From Paracidovorax valerianellae (GTDB taxonomy: Bacteria > Pseudomonadota > Gammaproteobacteria > Burkholderiales > Burkholderiaceae_C), in the NCBI RefSeq assembly GCF_900102625.1, contig NZ_FMZC01000001.1, positions 372,001 to 436,000 on the forward strand: DNA of 64,000 nt. The letters run 5' to 3'. The translations under genes were made by a program, and so were the position numbers. Under the pieces are notes generated by a model that did not search any database, was not told where the DNA came from, and saw only the letters and a program-made list of their open reading frames with translations. This document shows, one piece after another, positions 38,898 through 46,931 of this stretch. The number at the start of each line of letters is the position of its first letter. The stretch's first letter is position 1.

Positions 38898-39697
38898 GCA
38901 GCCGCCCTCTGGAAGACATTCTGTTCGGTGCGCCGAGCCCTCAGGCTCGGGCCATCGCACGGTGGCTGAGCGGGGCCGCTGCGGCCTTGCTGCTTCTGCT
39001 GGCGGCGGCCGTGGTGTTCCGGTTCCACGACACCGGGCAGCTCGACGCCCGATTCTGGAAATTCTTCGCGTGGCCCACGACCTGGGCCTTCCTGGCCAAA
39101 GGCCTGCTCGGCACCATGGCCTCGGCGGCCATGGCCGCCGTCATCGCGCTGACCCTGGGGCTGGTGCTGATGGTCGGGCGCCGGGCGCGGTCGCGACTCG
39201 TGCGCTGGCCGAGCACTGCAGTCATCGAGTTCCTGCGTGGCACGCCGACGCTGCTGCTCATCTACGTGTGCTTTCTGGCGCTTCCGTCGATCGGAATCAA
39301 GCTGAGCACCTACTGGATGCTGACCTTGCCTGTGGGCCTCAGCACCGCCGCAGTCGTGGCCGAGGTGTACCGCGCAGGCGTGCTCGCCGTGCCCCGCGGC
39401 CAGACCGATGCCGCACGAAGCCTGGGGCTGACCGAAGCCCAGGTTTTCTCGATCGTCGTCTTTCCCCAGGCGCTTCGCTACATCGTCCCGGCACTGGTCG
39501 CGCAACTGGTCATCGTGGTCAAGGACACCACCTTCGGCTACGTCGTCACGTACGGCGAACTCATGCAGAACGCCAAGGTGCTCATCGCCAACTACCACTC
39601 GTTGGTGCCTGTCTATCTGGTGGTTGCAGCGCTTTACTGCCTGGTGAACTACGCGATATCCAGGGCGAGTAAATGGCTGGGGCGGCCGGTGTATTGA
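38894..39697 (+). CDS. Amino-acid ABC transporter permease (GluD/HisM type)
   Basis: A 267-residue membrane protein. FLRGTPTLLLIYVCFLALPS is the family motif, and TDAARSLGLTEAQVFSIVVFPQALR is the EAA loop contacting the ATPase. The N-terminus has an extra 60 residues with one hydrophobic segment. It is coupled to the upstream permease by a 4-base overlap. No ATP-binding gene follows; after 39697 the sequence turns AT-rich. The ATPase must come from another locus, or it was lost when the adjacent Rhs debris arrived. Confidence 0.9.
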   Translation: MSSRPLEDILFGAPSPQARAIARWLSGAAAALLLLLAAAVVFRFHDTGQLDARFWKFFAWPTTWAFLAKGLLGTMASAAMAAVIALTLGLVLMVGRRARSRLVRWPSTAVIEFLRGTPTLLLIYVCFLALPSIGIKLSTYWMLTLPVGLSTAAVVAEVYRAGVLAVPRGQTDAARSLGLTEAQVFSIVVFPQALRYIVPALVAQLVIVVKDTTFGYVVTYGELMQNAKVLIANYHSLVPVYLVVAALYCLVNYAISRASKWLGRPVY

Positions 39698-39805
39698 CGG
39701 TCGTCAGCAACTCGGCTCGGTGACGAGAAGCTCTGCGGGGGAAAAGGGCAGCGGTCTTATGGGATTTTCACTCTGGCCATAGCAACCGATGACGCGCTCT
39801 CCATC

Positions 39806-40010
39806 ATGGAGTCGACGACCTGCTCATATTCCTTCCTTGGCGACGATCCATCTCCTGAATGGCGAACATCAACTCGCCGATCAACTCAGCACAAACTATT
39901 TCCTCTTCGATTGATAGGCCAGGCCGAACTCTTCCTCATCAGGATCGAAAAACAAAATGCAACTATCGCTTTTCGAAATTTTGTAGCCCAGTTTATTTAT
40001 TATTTGAGAG
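39806..40010 (-). pseudogene. 3' remnant of an immunity-like gene, copy A
   Basis: On the reverse strand, NKLGYKISKSDSCILFFDPD and onward runs to a stop. The reading then continues in a second frame as EIVCAELIGELMFAIQEMD, so a single-base shift has broken the gene. A second, more decayed copy lies at 41207-41405. It is probably a remnant of an immunity gene from an Rhs toxin cassette. Confidence 0.65.
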
Positions 40011-40415
40011 GGCTTTTAATTGAATCTCCATGCGCCCAGCAATCGCCTTATAGTCATAAAACGCCTGCACCATTAGATTTGAATGGAAATTTAAAACATG
40101 ATTTCTAATTTCCTCCTCATTTTTAAATGCGCCACCATCTTGCAATTTCTTAATTAACAAAGGCTGTAAAATCCAATTTCTACCAACCTTGCTCAGAGAC
40201 CATGGAAAATCACCCTTGTAGCTATTCAACACTGAAGCCAAGCAAGAAATAAGACGCTTTTCCAGGTGATCGTCTACGGTATTTTTATCAAATCTCCAAA
40301 CAGCAACTGGCAGCACAAATCCGATCTGCTCAGGCTTCAATACGGGATACCGAAACCATTCTAAATTGGCAACGCTTTCCAGAGCATCGATAATACCCCT
40401 GCCAAAATCTTTCAT
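39993..40415 (-). CDS. Hypothetical protein, immunity-like position
   Basis: 140 residues from the ATG giving MKDFGRGIIDALESVANLEW; a GGAG lies ten bases upstream, and a start at 40460 is possible. It is AT-rich, acidic to neutral and soluble, with no family I recognise. It lies directly downstream of Rhs core debris on the same strand, the usual place for the immunity gene of an Rhs toxin tip. The immunity role is inferred from position only. Confidence 0.6.
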   Translation of the reverse strand: MKDFGRGIIDALESVANLEWFRYPVLKPEQIGFVLPVAVWRFDKNTVDDHLEKRLISCLASVLNSYKGDFPWSLSKVGRNWILQPLLIKKLQDGGAFKNEEEIRNHVLNFHSNLMVQAFYDYKAIAGRMEIQLKALSNNK

Positions 40416-40460
40416 TTGATTACTGCTCCAGGAAAGCGCGCCCCGAGAAAGGGCGACCAT

Positions 40461-40835
40461 TCATTTAGCCAGACAAATTTGATCTAAGCCGCACTTCAAG
40501 AGGTGCCGCGTTGTTCCTACCTGTGGATTAGGTGGTGGAAGAGTAGGCCCAAATCTGGGGAACATGGGAATGACCGGGGCACCGCCTGATCGACGTTGCA
40601 GACCGTCTCGATCGATATCAAGCAATGGATCACCATCCACATACAAACAATTCCACCCACCGTCCAGCCCGATTGGTTCGACCTATTACGGCCAACCTTC
40701 CCATTCGTGATAGCGATTCAGGTTGTACCAGTCCCGTCTCTCAATCCAAAACCTGCCCCGAATACCTCAGACCGAACTTCACGACTTCGCTGTAGTACGT
40801 CGCACCTTGGCCGCTCTGCGCGTAACCATAGCCCC
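40461..40835 (-). pseudogene. Rhs core 3' fragment, decayed
   Basis: The reverse strand reads YSEVVKFGLRYSGQVLD, a stop, then (frame shifted) WYNLNRYHEWEGWP, two stops, then VEPIGLDGGWNCLYVDGDPL and LDIDRDGL. These are the successive landmarks of the Rhs repeat core (LRYPGQ, ETGLYYN.NRYY, DPIGLDGG, YVDGDPL). At least three stops and a frameshift show it is dead. The toxin tip after DRDGL is short and ends at 40461. Confidence 0.85.
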
Positions 40836-40836
40836 T

Positions 40837-41130
40837 TTATCTTGGAGGTTTATAGTTATCATTTAGCCACCAAACTTCAGACTGCATTTCCTTTGGAATA
40901 TCATCTTCTGGCTCCAACCCCATCTGCTCAATAGTTTCAAACCAAATATCTCGCAAAGAACTCGGTAATTTTTTTCCACACCACGGGCAAAAGGTAATTA
41001 ACTGATAACTTCCTTCATTCCTATATAAAATTCCATACTCCCTAAATTTCCGGAAAAACTCCAAATTCAAATCACCCGAAAGTACATGACTTCTTATGCT
41101 CTCACAACAGTGATGGAAACTCTCTATCAT
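40837..41130 (-). CDS. DUF6980-like small protein, probable immunity protein
   Basis: 97 residues from the ATG giving MIESFHHCCESIRSHVLSGD (a longer frame starts at 41184). The pattern HCCE near the N-terminus, REYGILYRNEGSYQLI, and CPWCGKKLPSSLRDIWFETI matches the DUF6980 family as I know it. The two Cys of CPWC may hold zinc. Many members sit among polymorphic toxin cassettes. It lies immediately upstream of the Rhs fragment, between decayed immunity remnants. Confidence 0.72.
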   Translation of the reverse strand: MIESFHHCCESIRSHVLSGDLNLEFFRKFREYGILYRNEGSYQLITFCPWCGKKLPSSLRDIWFETIEQMGLEPEDDIPKEMQSEVWWLNDNYKPPR

Positions 41131-41206
41131 TTTATAAGCCCTTAAGAAGTCGCCCTGCAACGGCAGGCTTGTGCACTTCACCACTCATAGGGTTCATTGA
41201 ACCCAA

Positions 41207-41405
41207 ATGGCCTCCATATTGAGTCAACAATCTGTTGATATTCCTGCCGTGTCGACGACCCATCCCCTGAATGGCGAACATCAACTCGCCTATCAACTTG
41301 CACAAACTATTTCATTTCGATTGATAAGCCAGTCAAAACTCTTTCTCATCGGGATCGAAAAAATGCAACCGTTACTGTTGGAAATTTTGTAGGCCAGTTT
41401 ATTCG
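41207..41405 (-). pseudogene. 3' remnant of an immunity-like gene, copy B
   Basis: The stretch is clearly homologous at the base level to 39806-40010 (shared CTGAATGGCGAACATCAACT, ATTTCGATTGATA, AAATTTTGTAG). It keeps pieces such as TNKLAYKISNSNGCIF and LIGELMFAIQGM but has several stops and shifts. It is a second decayed copy of the same gene. Confidence 0.65.
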
Positions 41406-41581
41406 TCAATCAAATAAATCGCAAATCAAAACACCACCACGGCATTCTTGGAAATATTGAATTAATATCAAATGCGCGTTAGATCCACAGAAAACATCGC
41501 GAAAATTTTCCAGTTAGTTTTCCAAAATCTTCATTGAATTACGTGCATTTTTTATCCGGCCGGCGAAGGGCGGGCATGCAT

Positions 41582-42070
41582 TCACTGGATTAACGAGAAA
41601 TCAACTGCAGCCCAATTGGCGCCCTTGGCATCCAATCCAACCTTCAATCCATCGTCATACTCATTGATCTCCAACAACAAATAGTCTTTCATATCCTCCG
41701 ACAAAAGCCCCATAATTCCCCAGTCAGCAGAACCCAATAAATATTCAACATTGATATCTGCTAATGAATCTATTTTCAAGAGACCGCAGTCAATAGAGTT
41801 TTCCAACCACAAATAAACACTTGAAACATTTACTGTGCTTAGATAACCAAATATCCTCCTAATTCTTTCAGCTTCATGCATTGAAAAATTCAATTCAATT
41901 TTTTGCGAATATATACCTTCGAATATTTGACTTTGGGCACGGATCTTCTTTGCATCATCGATGTTTCCTATATCCTTCTCAAAAACGGGCTTTATCACCA
42001 GTTTAGAAAGCATTTCAAGGTATTTTGCGATGAATATCTTTTTGCGCATTCTTTCAGAATTAGATAGCAT
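41582..42070 (-). CDS. Candidate immunity protein for the Rhs tip toxin
   Basis: 162 residues from the ATG giving MLSNSERMRKKIFIAKYLEM; a TTG overlapping the toxin stop (42076) is an alternative. The sequence is AT-rich and soluble, and acidic towards the C-terminus (YLLLEINEYDDGLKVGLD). I do not recognise a family. It begins within a few bases of the stop of the Rhs tip gene, the standard arrangement for toxin then immunity. It probably binds and blocks that tip. Confidence 0.65.
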   Translation of the reverse strand: MLSNSERMRKKIFIAKYLEMLSKLVIKPVFEKDIGNIDDAKKIRAQSQIFEGIYSQKIELNFSMHEAERIRRIFGYLSTVNVSSVYLWLENSIDCGLLKIDSLADINVEYLLGSADWGIMGLLSEDMKDYLLLEINEYDDGLKVGLDAKGANWAAVDFSLIQ

Positions 42071-42072
42071 AA

Positions 42073-42624
42073 TCAATAATCCACCTTAAATTTACCATTC
42101 ATCAATGCGGGGCAACCATAGCTGTTATAACGAACCTGTCCAGTAGATGAATCGATCTTTGCTTGACCACCCTCCCAGTGAGGCTGGTTGATATGGCTTC
42201 TGTCAAGAGTCTGTTGCTGTACAGACATCCTTCGAGTTCCGCCACCTGGTGACGGCACATCGTAGGAGTATTCTCTGCCTGAAGAATTTCTAGACTGTGA
42301 AACAGGTTGTTGACTAGTAGGTATGCCAGCTCGGGTCATGACCTCTCTACGCGCTGCGTTAGAGGTGAGGCCAGCGCCCATTCCGCCATTACTACCCACA
42401 CCTCCACCATTACCTTCGAGCGGCATCAGATCGAGAGGATCTCGAAATTTTCTAACGAGCCCATCAGGATCAAAATCGGATAATGGGTCGGCATCCACAT
42501 ACACAAACCGATTCCACCCACCATCCAGCCCGATTGGATCGGCCTGTATATACCGTGCTAGTGCAGGTCCCTGTGCTACCAGACTCAAAAAACTGACAAG
42601 CAAGATGTATTTAAACCATTTCAT
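42073..42624 (-). CDS. Orphan Rhs tip toxin with its own signal peptide
   Basis: 183 residues from the ATG giving MKWFKYILLVSFLSLVAQG, with AGGGAG seven bases upstream. A signal peptide (cleavage near PALA) is joined straight to the last Rhs core motif, RYIQADPIGLDGGWNRFVYV. After that come DADPLSDFDPDGL, a Gly/Asn linker, and a C-terminal domain with YDVPSPGGG, QQQTLDRSHINQPHWEGGQ and YNSYGCP. The rest of the Rhs shell is absent. The C-terminal domain resembles a recurring Rhs toxin tip; conserved His and Glu residues suggest a nuclease, unproven. Confidence 0.72.
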   Translation of the reverse strand: MKWFKYILLVSFLSLVAQGPALARYIQADPIGLDGGWNRFVYVDADPLSDFDPDGLVRKFRDPLDLMPLEGNGGGVGSNGGMGAGLTSNAARREVMTRAGIPTSQQPVSQSRNSSGREYSYDVPSPGGGTRRMSVQQQTLDRSHINQPHWEGGQAKIDSSTGQVRYNSYGCPALMNGKFKVDY

Positions 42625-42640
42625 TACCATTCTCCCTCTG

Positions 42641-43639
42641 CTAATTTTGAAATTTTGCATTTACGCCGTATCCAGTTTTGGCAGAAATTTCCAACGGCCG
42701 CCAACCCAGCCCATAAGCCCGATCATAAATTGACTCGAGTTGATCATTCAGCATCAGAAGCCGCGGCCGCTCGTTAATCGGAGTGTCGTTGGCTATCGGA
42801 TACTTTTTCACAAACTCCTGTCTTCGAATTTCCTGGGTCGCCGCGAACAGATTCAGAAGCGCACAGATGTCATTGGGACTGTATTTCAACAAGAATTGAG
42901 CCATCTCTGCATGCCGATACGGCTCATTTTGTTTTTCATAAAACGCCATAAGCGTTTCTGCCATGGCGACAATGGCCTCTTTTTTGGACATTGGCCGCAA
43001 GTAAATCCCTGATTTGAGAGCAATGTCGGTCATGGGCGACTGCTGGCGCAACCAGGCATCCCGCGTGAAGCCGGCGCCGCTGGTCGTTTCCAGGTTGTAG
43101 AGCTTGCCGTCGCTGTCTCGCCATTGCACAAACAGATGATTGGGGGCGGCAGCCAAGCTCAGGTCCAGCCCCAGCCGCTGCCCCAGGAAGATGAATAGCA
43201 GCGGCATCGAGACACAGTTGCCTTTTCTACTTCTCAGGTAGTTAGACAACAGCTTGTTTTTGATCACGCGTCCGAAAGGATCTTCCAGGTCGTATTGAAA
43301 TGGCCGCCGCTCGTTCCACTCATTGGGCTGATAGATGTGAAAACGCAAAGCATCCAAGATCCGGCGTTTGGAAGCACCCGCAGGCAGTGCTTTTCGAATC
43401 CCCTGCGCCATGTCGTCTAGCTGTGCCAATGTCGCGTCGACATCGACACTCGGATCCATCATTCGGTCGATGACCAACTTGGCTTTGGACAAGTCAATGT
43501 CGGCCTCTGAGGCTTCCAAAATCTTCTGAATGATTTTTTGGTTCTCATCCACCGTTTGGCTCAGCCGCTGGGCATGGGCCATTGAGGCCAACGCCAGGAA
43601 GAAGATGGCAGAGGCCAACCTTTTCAAAAGGATTTCCAA
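42641..43639 (-). CDS. SirB1-like transglutaminase-fold protein, exported
   Basis: About 332 residues if started at the TTG near 43639, which gives a signal peptide (LLKRLASAIFFLALASMAHAQ). An open frame to 43855 has no such logic. SNYLRSRKGNCVSMPLLFIF with AAAPNHLFVQW is the Cys and His core of the transglutaminase-like SirB1 group. A helical, TPR-like C-terminal half follows (YRHAEMAQFLLKYSPNDICALL). It ends 17 bases before the Rhs tip start on the same strand, so the two may be cotranscribed. The start codon is uncertain. Function unknown. Confidence 0.65.
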   Translation of the reverse strand: MEILLKRLASAIFFLALASMAHAQRLSQTVDENQKIIQKILEASEADIDLSKAKLVIDRMMDPSVDVDATLAQLDDMAQGIRKALPAGASKRRILDALRFHIYQPNEWNERRPFQYDLEDPFGRVIKNKLLSNYLRSRKGNCVSMPLLFIFLGQRLGLDLSLAAAPNHLFVQWRDSDGKLYNLETTSGAGFTRDAWLRQQSPMTDIALKSGIYLRPMSKKEAIVAMAETLMAFYEKQNEPYRHAEMAQFLLKYSPNDICALLNLFAATQEIRRQEFVKKYPIANDTPINERPRLLMLNDQLESIYDRAYGLGWRPLEISAKTGYGVNAKFQN

Positions 43640-44094
43640 CGCTTGCCATTGGGCCGCCTGAGATGGACTCGATACATGCTCCCCGTCGCCCCGTGGAGAG
43701 TGCGTTGCAAGACAGCGCGAACCTCGCAAAGCGCCGCTGTGTAGACCCCTGCGGCTGCGCTTCTCCGGCTCTGCCATGTTGATCTTGTCCGAAGCAGGGG
43801 CAAAGCCCTGTGCATTGCCCACGCGCAAGCACGTGGCCGCGCCTTTTGCGCTCATTGAAACCTCCCCGTTTCATTTTTTGTTGGGGCCGATGTTAAGCGC
43901 AGAGTGGCCGTCTCAAGCCGATGAATGATCGCCTGATATTAACTATTTGTTAATTAACAACACGTACCTATCGATGGGATGGTACGGTGGACTTTCAAGG
44001 CCAAATAGCGCTTTGGCTCGGTCTGGCGAGAGGACGACCGCTACTCAGTCGGCACATATTGCGCGAAAAGCAACCTCATCCAATCCCGACGCAG
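43640..44094. other. 455-base stretch without a supported gene
   Basis: It contains the perfect palindrome TTGTTAATTAACAA (43947-43960) in an AT-rich stretch, possibly the promoter or operator region for the SirB1-like gene. The sequence between 43640 and 43860 stays open in the reading frame of that gene but has no family similarity. Nothing else is supported. Confidence 0.45.
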
Positions 44095-44784
44095 TCACAC
44101 CTCCAGCCACTCCTTGCGCACGTAGCTGTTCTCACGCAGGCCTTGCGGGGTGCCTTCGAAAACGATGCTGCCGTGGCCCATGACCAGGGCGCGGTCAGAG
44201 ATGGTCATGGCGATGGTGAGCTTTTGCTCGATGAGCAGCACGGAGATGCCGCGGGCCTTGATGGCCATGAGGTATTGGCCCACCAGTTCGACGATCTTGG
44301 GCGCGAGGCCTTCGGTGGGCTCGTCGATGATGATGAGGTCGGGGTCGCCCATGAGGGTGCGGCACAGGGTGAGCATCTGCTGCTCGCCGCCGGACATGAC
44401 GCCGGCTTCGGTGTGCTGGCGCTCCTTGAGGCGGGGGAACATGCCGTACATGTCGTCGAAGGTCCAGCGGCTGCCCTTGCCCTTTTGGCCGAGCAGCAGG
44501 TTCTGGTGCACGGTGAGGTTGGGAAAGATGTCGCGGCTTTCGGGCACGTAGCCCAGGCCCAGGTGCGCGATCTCGTAGGCCTTCTTGCCGTCGAGGCGCT
44601 GGCCCTTCCATTCGAGGGTGCCTTCCCAGTCCACGAGGCCCATGATGGCTTTGGCGGTGGTGGAGCGGCCCGATCCGTTGCGGCCCAGCAGCGCGACGAT
44701 CTCGCCGGGCTGCACGCCGAACGAGACGCCGTGCAGCACGTGGCTTTTGCCGTAGTAGGCGTGCAGGTTGTCGATGTGCAGCAT
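44095..44784 (-). CDS. livF: Branched-chain amino acid/amide-type ABC transporter ATPase LivF
   Basis: A 229-residue ATPase. Walker A reads GRNGSGRSTT, with Arg in place of the usual Lys. The signature is MSGGEQQMLTLCRTLM, Walker B LIIIDEPTEGLAPKIV and the end LRENSYVRKEWLEV. The LivF-type EPTEGL is clear. It is the last gene of the liv operon, two bases after livG. The Walker A Arg recurs in some LivF relatives, so the heterodimer with LivG may rely on one fully active site. Confidence 0.93.
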   Translation of the reverse strand: MLHIDNLHAYYGKSHVLHGVSFGVQPGEIVALLGRNGSGRSTTAKAIMGLVDWEGTLEWKGQRLDGKKAYEIAHLGLGYVPESRDIFPNLTVHQNLLLGQKGKGSRWTFDDMYGMFPRLKERQHTEAGVMSGGEQQMLTLCRTLMGDPDLIIIDEPTEGLAPKIVELVGQYLMAIKARGISVLLIEQKLTIAMTISDRALVMGHGSIVFEGTPQGLRENSYVRKEWLEV

Positions 44785-44786
44785 GG

Positions 44787-45620
44787 TTAGTGTCCTCCCG
44801 CCTGCTGGTCGGCCACCGCCGAGCCGAGGTAGGCCTCTTGCACGCGGGGGTTGGCGCGCACGGCTTCGGGCGTGTCGAAGGCGATGACTTCGCCGTACAC
44901 GACCACAGCGATCTTGTCGGCCAGGCCGAAGACCACGCCCATGTCGTGCTCCACGGTGAGCAGGGTGCGGCCCACGGTCACTTCCTTGATGAGGTGGATG
45001 AAGCGCGCGGTCTCGCTCTTGCTCATGCCGGCGGTGGGTTCGTCGAGCAGGATGACGTTGGCGCCGCCGGCGATGGTGATGCCGATCTCCAGTGCGCGCT
45101 GCTCTGCGTAGGTGAGGTTCATGGCGAGCGTGTCGCGCTTCTTGTCCAGGCGGATCTGTTCCATGAGCTGCGTGGCACGCTCGTTGGCATCGTGCAGGCG
45201 CGACAGGAACCGCAGGAAGGTGTAGCGGTAGCCGAGGCTCCACAGCACGCCGCAGCGCAGGTTTTCGAACACGCTGAGCTTGGGGAAGATGTTGGTGATC
45301 TGAAAGCTGCGCGACAGGCCCATGCGGTTGATTTCGTACGGGGCCTTGCCGTCGATGCGCTGGCCATTCAGCAGCACCTGGCCGCTGGTGGCGCCGAAGC
45401 GTCCGCTGATGAGGTTGAACAAGGTGGATTTGCCGGCGCCGTTAGGCCCGATGATGGCCACGCGCTCGCCAGGCGCCACGCACAGGTTGGCGCCGCGGAT
45501 GATCTCGGTCTTGCCAAAGCTCTTGCGCAGGTCGCGCAGTTCCAGGGCGTAGGGGATGTTGCCCGTAGCGGATGCGGGTGCGGGCACTGCTGCGAGTGCC
45601 GTTGCTGGTGCTGCGCTCAT
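44787..45620 (-). CDS. livG: Branched-chain amino acid/amide-type ABC transporter ATPase LivG
   Basis: A 277-residue ATPase after an Ala/Pro-rich N-terminal 25 residues. Walker A is GPNGAGKST, the Q-loop SRSFQITNIFPKLSVFENL, the signature LTYAEQRALEIGITIAG (the LivG form, replacing LSGGQ), and Walker B VILLDEPTAGMSKSET. A switch His lies in TVEHDMGVVFGLAD. The start overlaps the livM stop by ATGA. It energises uptake with LivF. Confidence 0.94.
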   Translation of the reverse strand: MSAAPATALAAVPAPASATGNIPYALELRDLRKSFGKTEIIRGANLCVAPGERVAIIGPNGAGKSTLFNLISGRFGATSGQVLLNGQRIDGKAPYEINRMGLSRSFQITNIFPKLSVFENLRCGVLWSLGYRYTFLRFLSRLHDANERATQLMEQIRLDKKRDTLAMNLTYAEQRALEIGITIAGGANVILLDEPTAGMSKSETARFIHLIKEVTVGRTLLTVEHDMGVVFGLADKIAVVVYGEVIAFDTPEAVRANPRVQEAYLGSAVADQQAGGH

Positions 45621-46927
45621 GCCGCGCCTCCCCGCTTGATGTCCAGCTCGATGCCTTCCTGGATGGTGCCCCACTGCCGCAGGAACTGGCGGCGCACGGT
45701 TTCGAAAAGGCCCAGCCCCACCAGCAGCACGAAGCCCGCACCGAACCAGCTGGACAGCGCCCGCGCGTTCAGCGTGGCCCCGAGAAAATTCAGTTCCGGC
45801 CCGAGGGCGGCGTTGAGCTGCAGGTGATAGGTCATCTCGACCATGCAGGCCGCGCCGAGCACGGCCACCAGCGCGGTGCCGCCCAGGGCGAGGTAAGACA
45901 CCCACAGCGTGCGAAGCCGCCCGTATTTGGCAACGCGCAGGTTCATCATGATCAGGCTGGCGATGCCGCCCGGGGCATACATCACCATGAACAGGAACAC
46001 GAGGCCCAGGTACAGCAGCCACGCCTTGGACAGCTCGGACAGCAGCACCGAGGCGAACACCAGCAGCACGGCGCCGATGATGGGCCCGAAGAAGAACGTG
46101 GCCCCGCCCAGGAAGGTGAAGAGCAGATAGCCGCCCGAGCGCAGCACGCTCACGCTGTCGGCGCCGGTGACGATCTCGAAGTTGATGGCCGCCAGCCCGC
46201 CACCCACGCCCGCGAAGAAACCCGCGATGATGAAGGCGAAGTAGCGCACGCGCTGGGTGTTGTAGCCGATGAATTCGACGCGCTCGGGGTTGTCGCGCAC
46301 CGCGTTCAGGATGCGGCCGAGCGGCGTGCCGGTGAAGGCGAACATGAGCGCGGTGCACACGAAGCAGTAGGCCGCGATCAGGTAGTACACCTGGATGGCC
46401 GGGCCGAAGGTGATGCCCATGAAGCCTTTGCCGTACACGCGGTCGGTGGTGATGCCGCCCTCCCCCCCGAAAAACTCGGGGAACATGAGCGCCATCGAGG
46501 CCACCAGTTCGCCGATGCCCAGCGTGATCATGGCGAAGGTGGTGCCCGACTTCTTGGTGGTGACGAAGCCCAGCAGCACGGCGAAGAACAGCCCGGCGAG
46601 CCCGCCCACGAGCGGAATGAACACGAGCGGGATCGGCAGCGCGCCCTTGCCGGCCAGGTTCATCGCGTGGATGGCGATGAACGACCCCAAGCCCGTGTAC
46701 ACCGCGTGGCCGAAGCTGAGCATGCCGCCCTGCCCCAGCAGCATGTTGTAGGAGAGGCAAATGACGATGAGGTAGCCGATCTGCGAGAGCATGGTGAGCG
46801 CCAGGCTGCTGGTGAACAGCATGGGCGCCACGATGAGTGCGGCCGCGAACAGGCCCCAGATGACGATGCGCCCGATGTTGAGCGGCTTGAACCGGTAGGC
46901 CGGTGGCGAGGAGTGGGGGGAGCGCAT
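45617..46927 (-). CDS. livM: Branched-chain amino acid/amide-type ABC permease LivM
   Basis: A 436-residue inner-membrane permease with about ten hydrophobic segments. QGGMLSFGHAVYTGLGSFIA and ITLGIGELVASMALMFPEFFGGEGG are typical LivM sequence. It is longer than the usual 330-420 residues because of extra segments near the C-terminus (MVEMTYHLQLNAALGPELNF). It is linked to livG by a 4-base overlap and lies four bases downstream of livH. Confidence 0.94.
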   Translation of the reverse strand: MRSPHSSPPAYRFKPLNIGRIVIWGLFAAALIVAPMLFTSSLALTMLSQIGYLIVICLSYNMLLGQGGMLSFGHAVYTGLGSFIAIHAMNLAGKGALPIPLVFIPLVGGLAGLFFAVLLGFVTTKKSGTTFAMITLGIGELVASMALMFPEFFGGEGGITTDRVYGKGFMGITFGPAIQVYYLIAAYCFVCTALMFAFTGTPLGRILNAVRDNPERVEFIGYNTQRVRYFAFIIAGFFAGVGGGLAAINFEIVTGADSVSVLRSGGYLLFTFLGGATFFFGPIIGAVLLVFASVLLSELSKAWLLYLGLVFLFMVMYAPGGIASLIMMNLRVAKYGRLRTLWVSYLALGGTALVAVLGAACMVEMTYHLQLNAALGPELNFLGATLNARALSSWFGAGFVLLVGLGLFETVRRQFLRQWGTIQEGIELDIKRGGAA

Positions 46928-46931
46928 GGGT

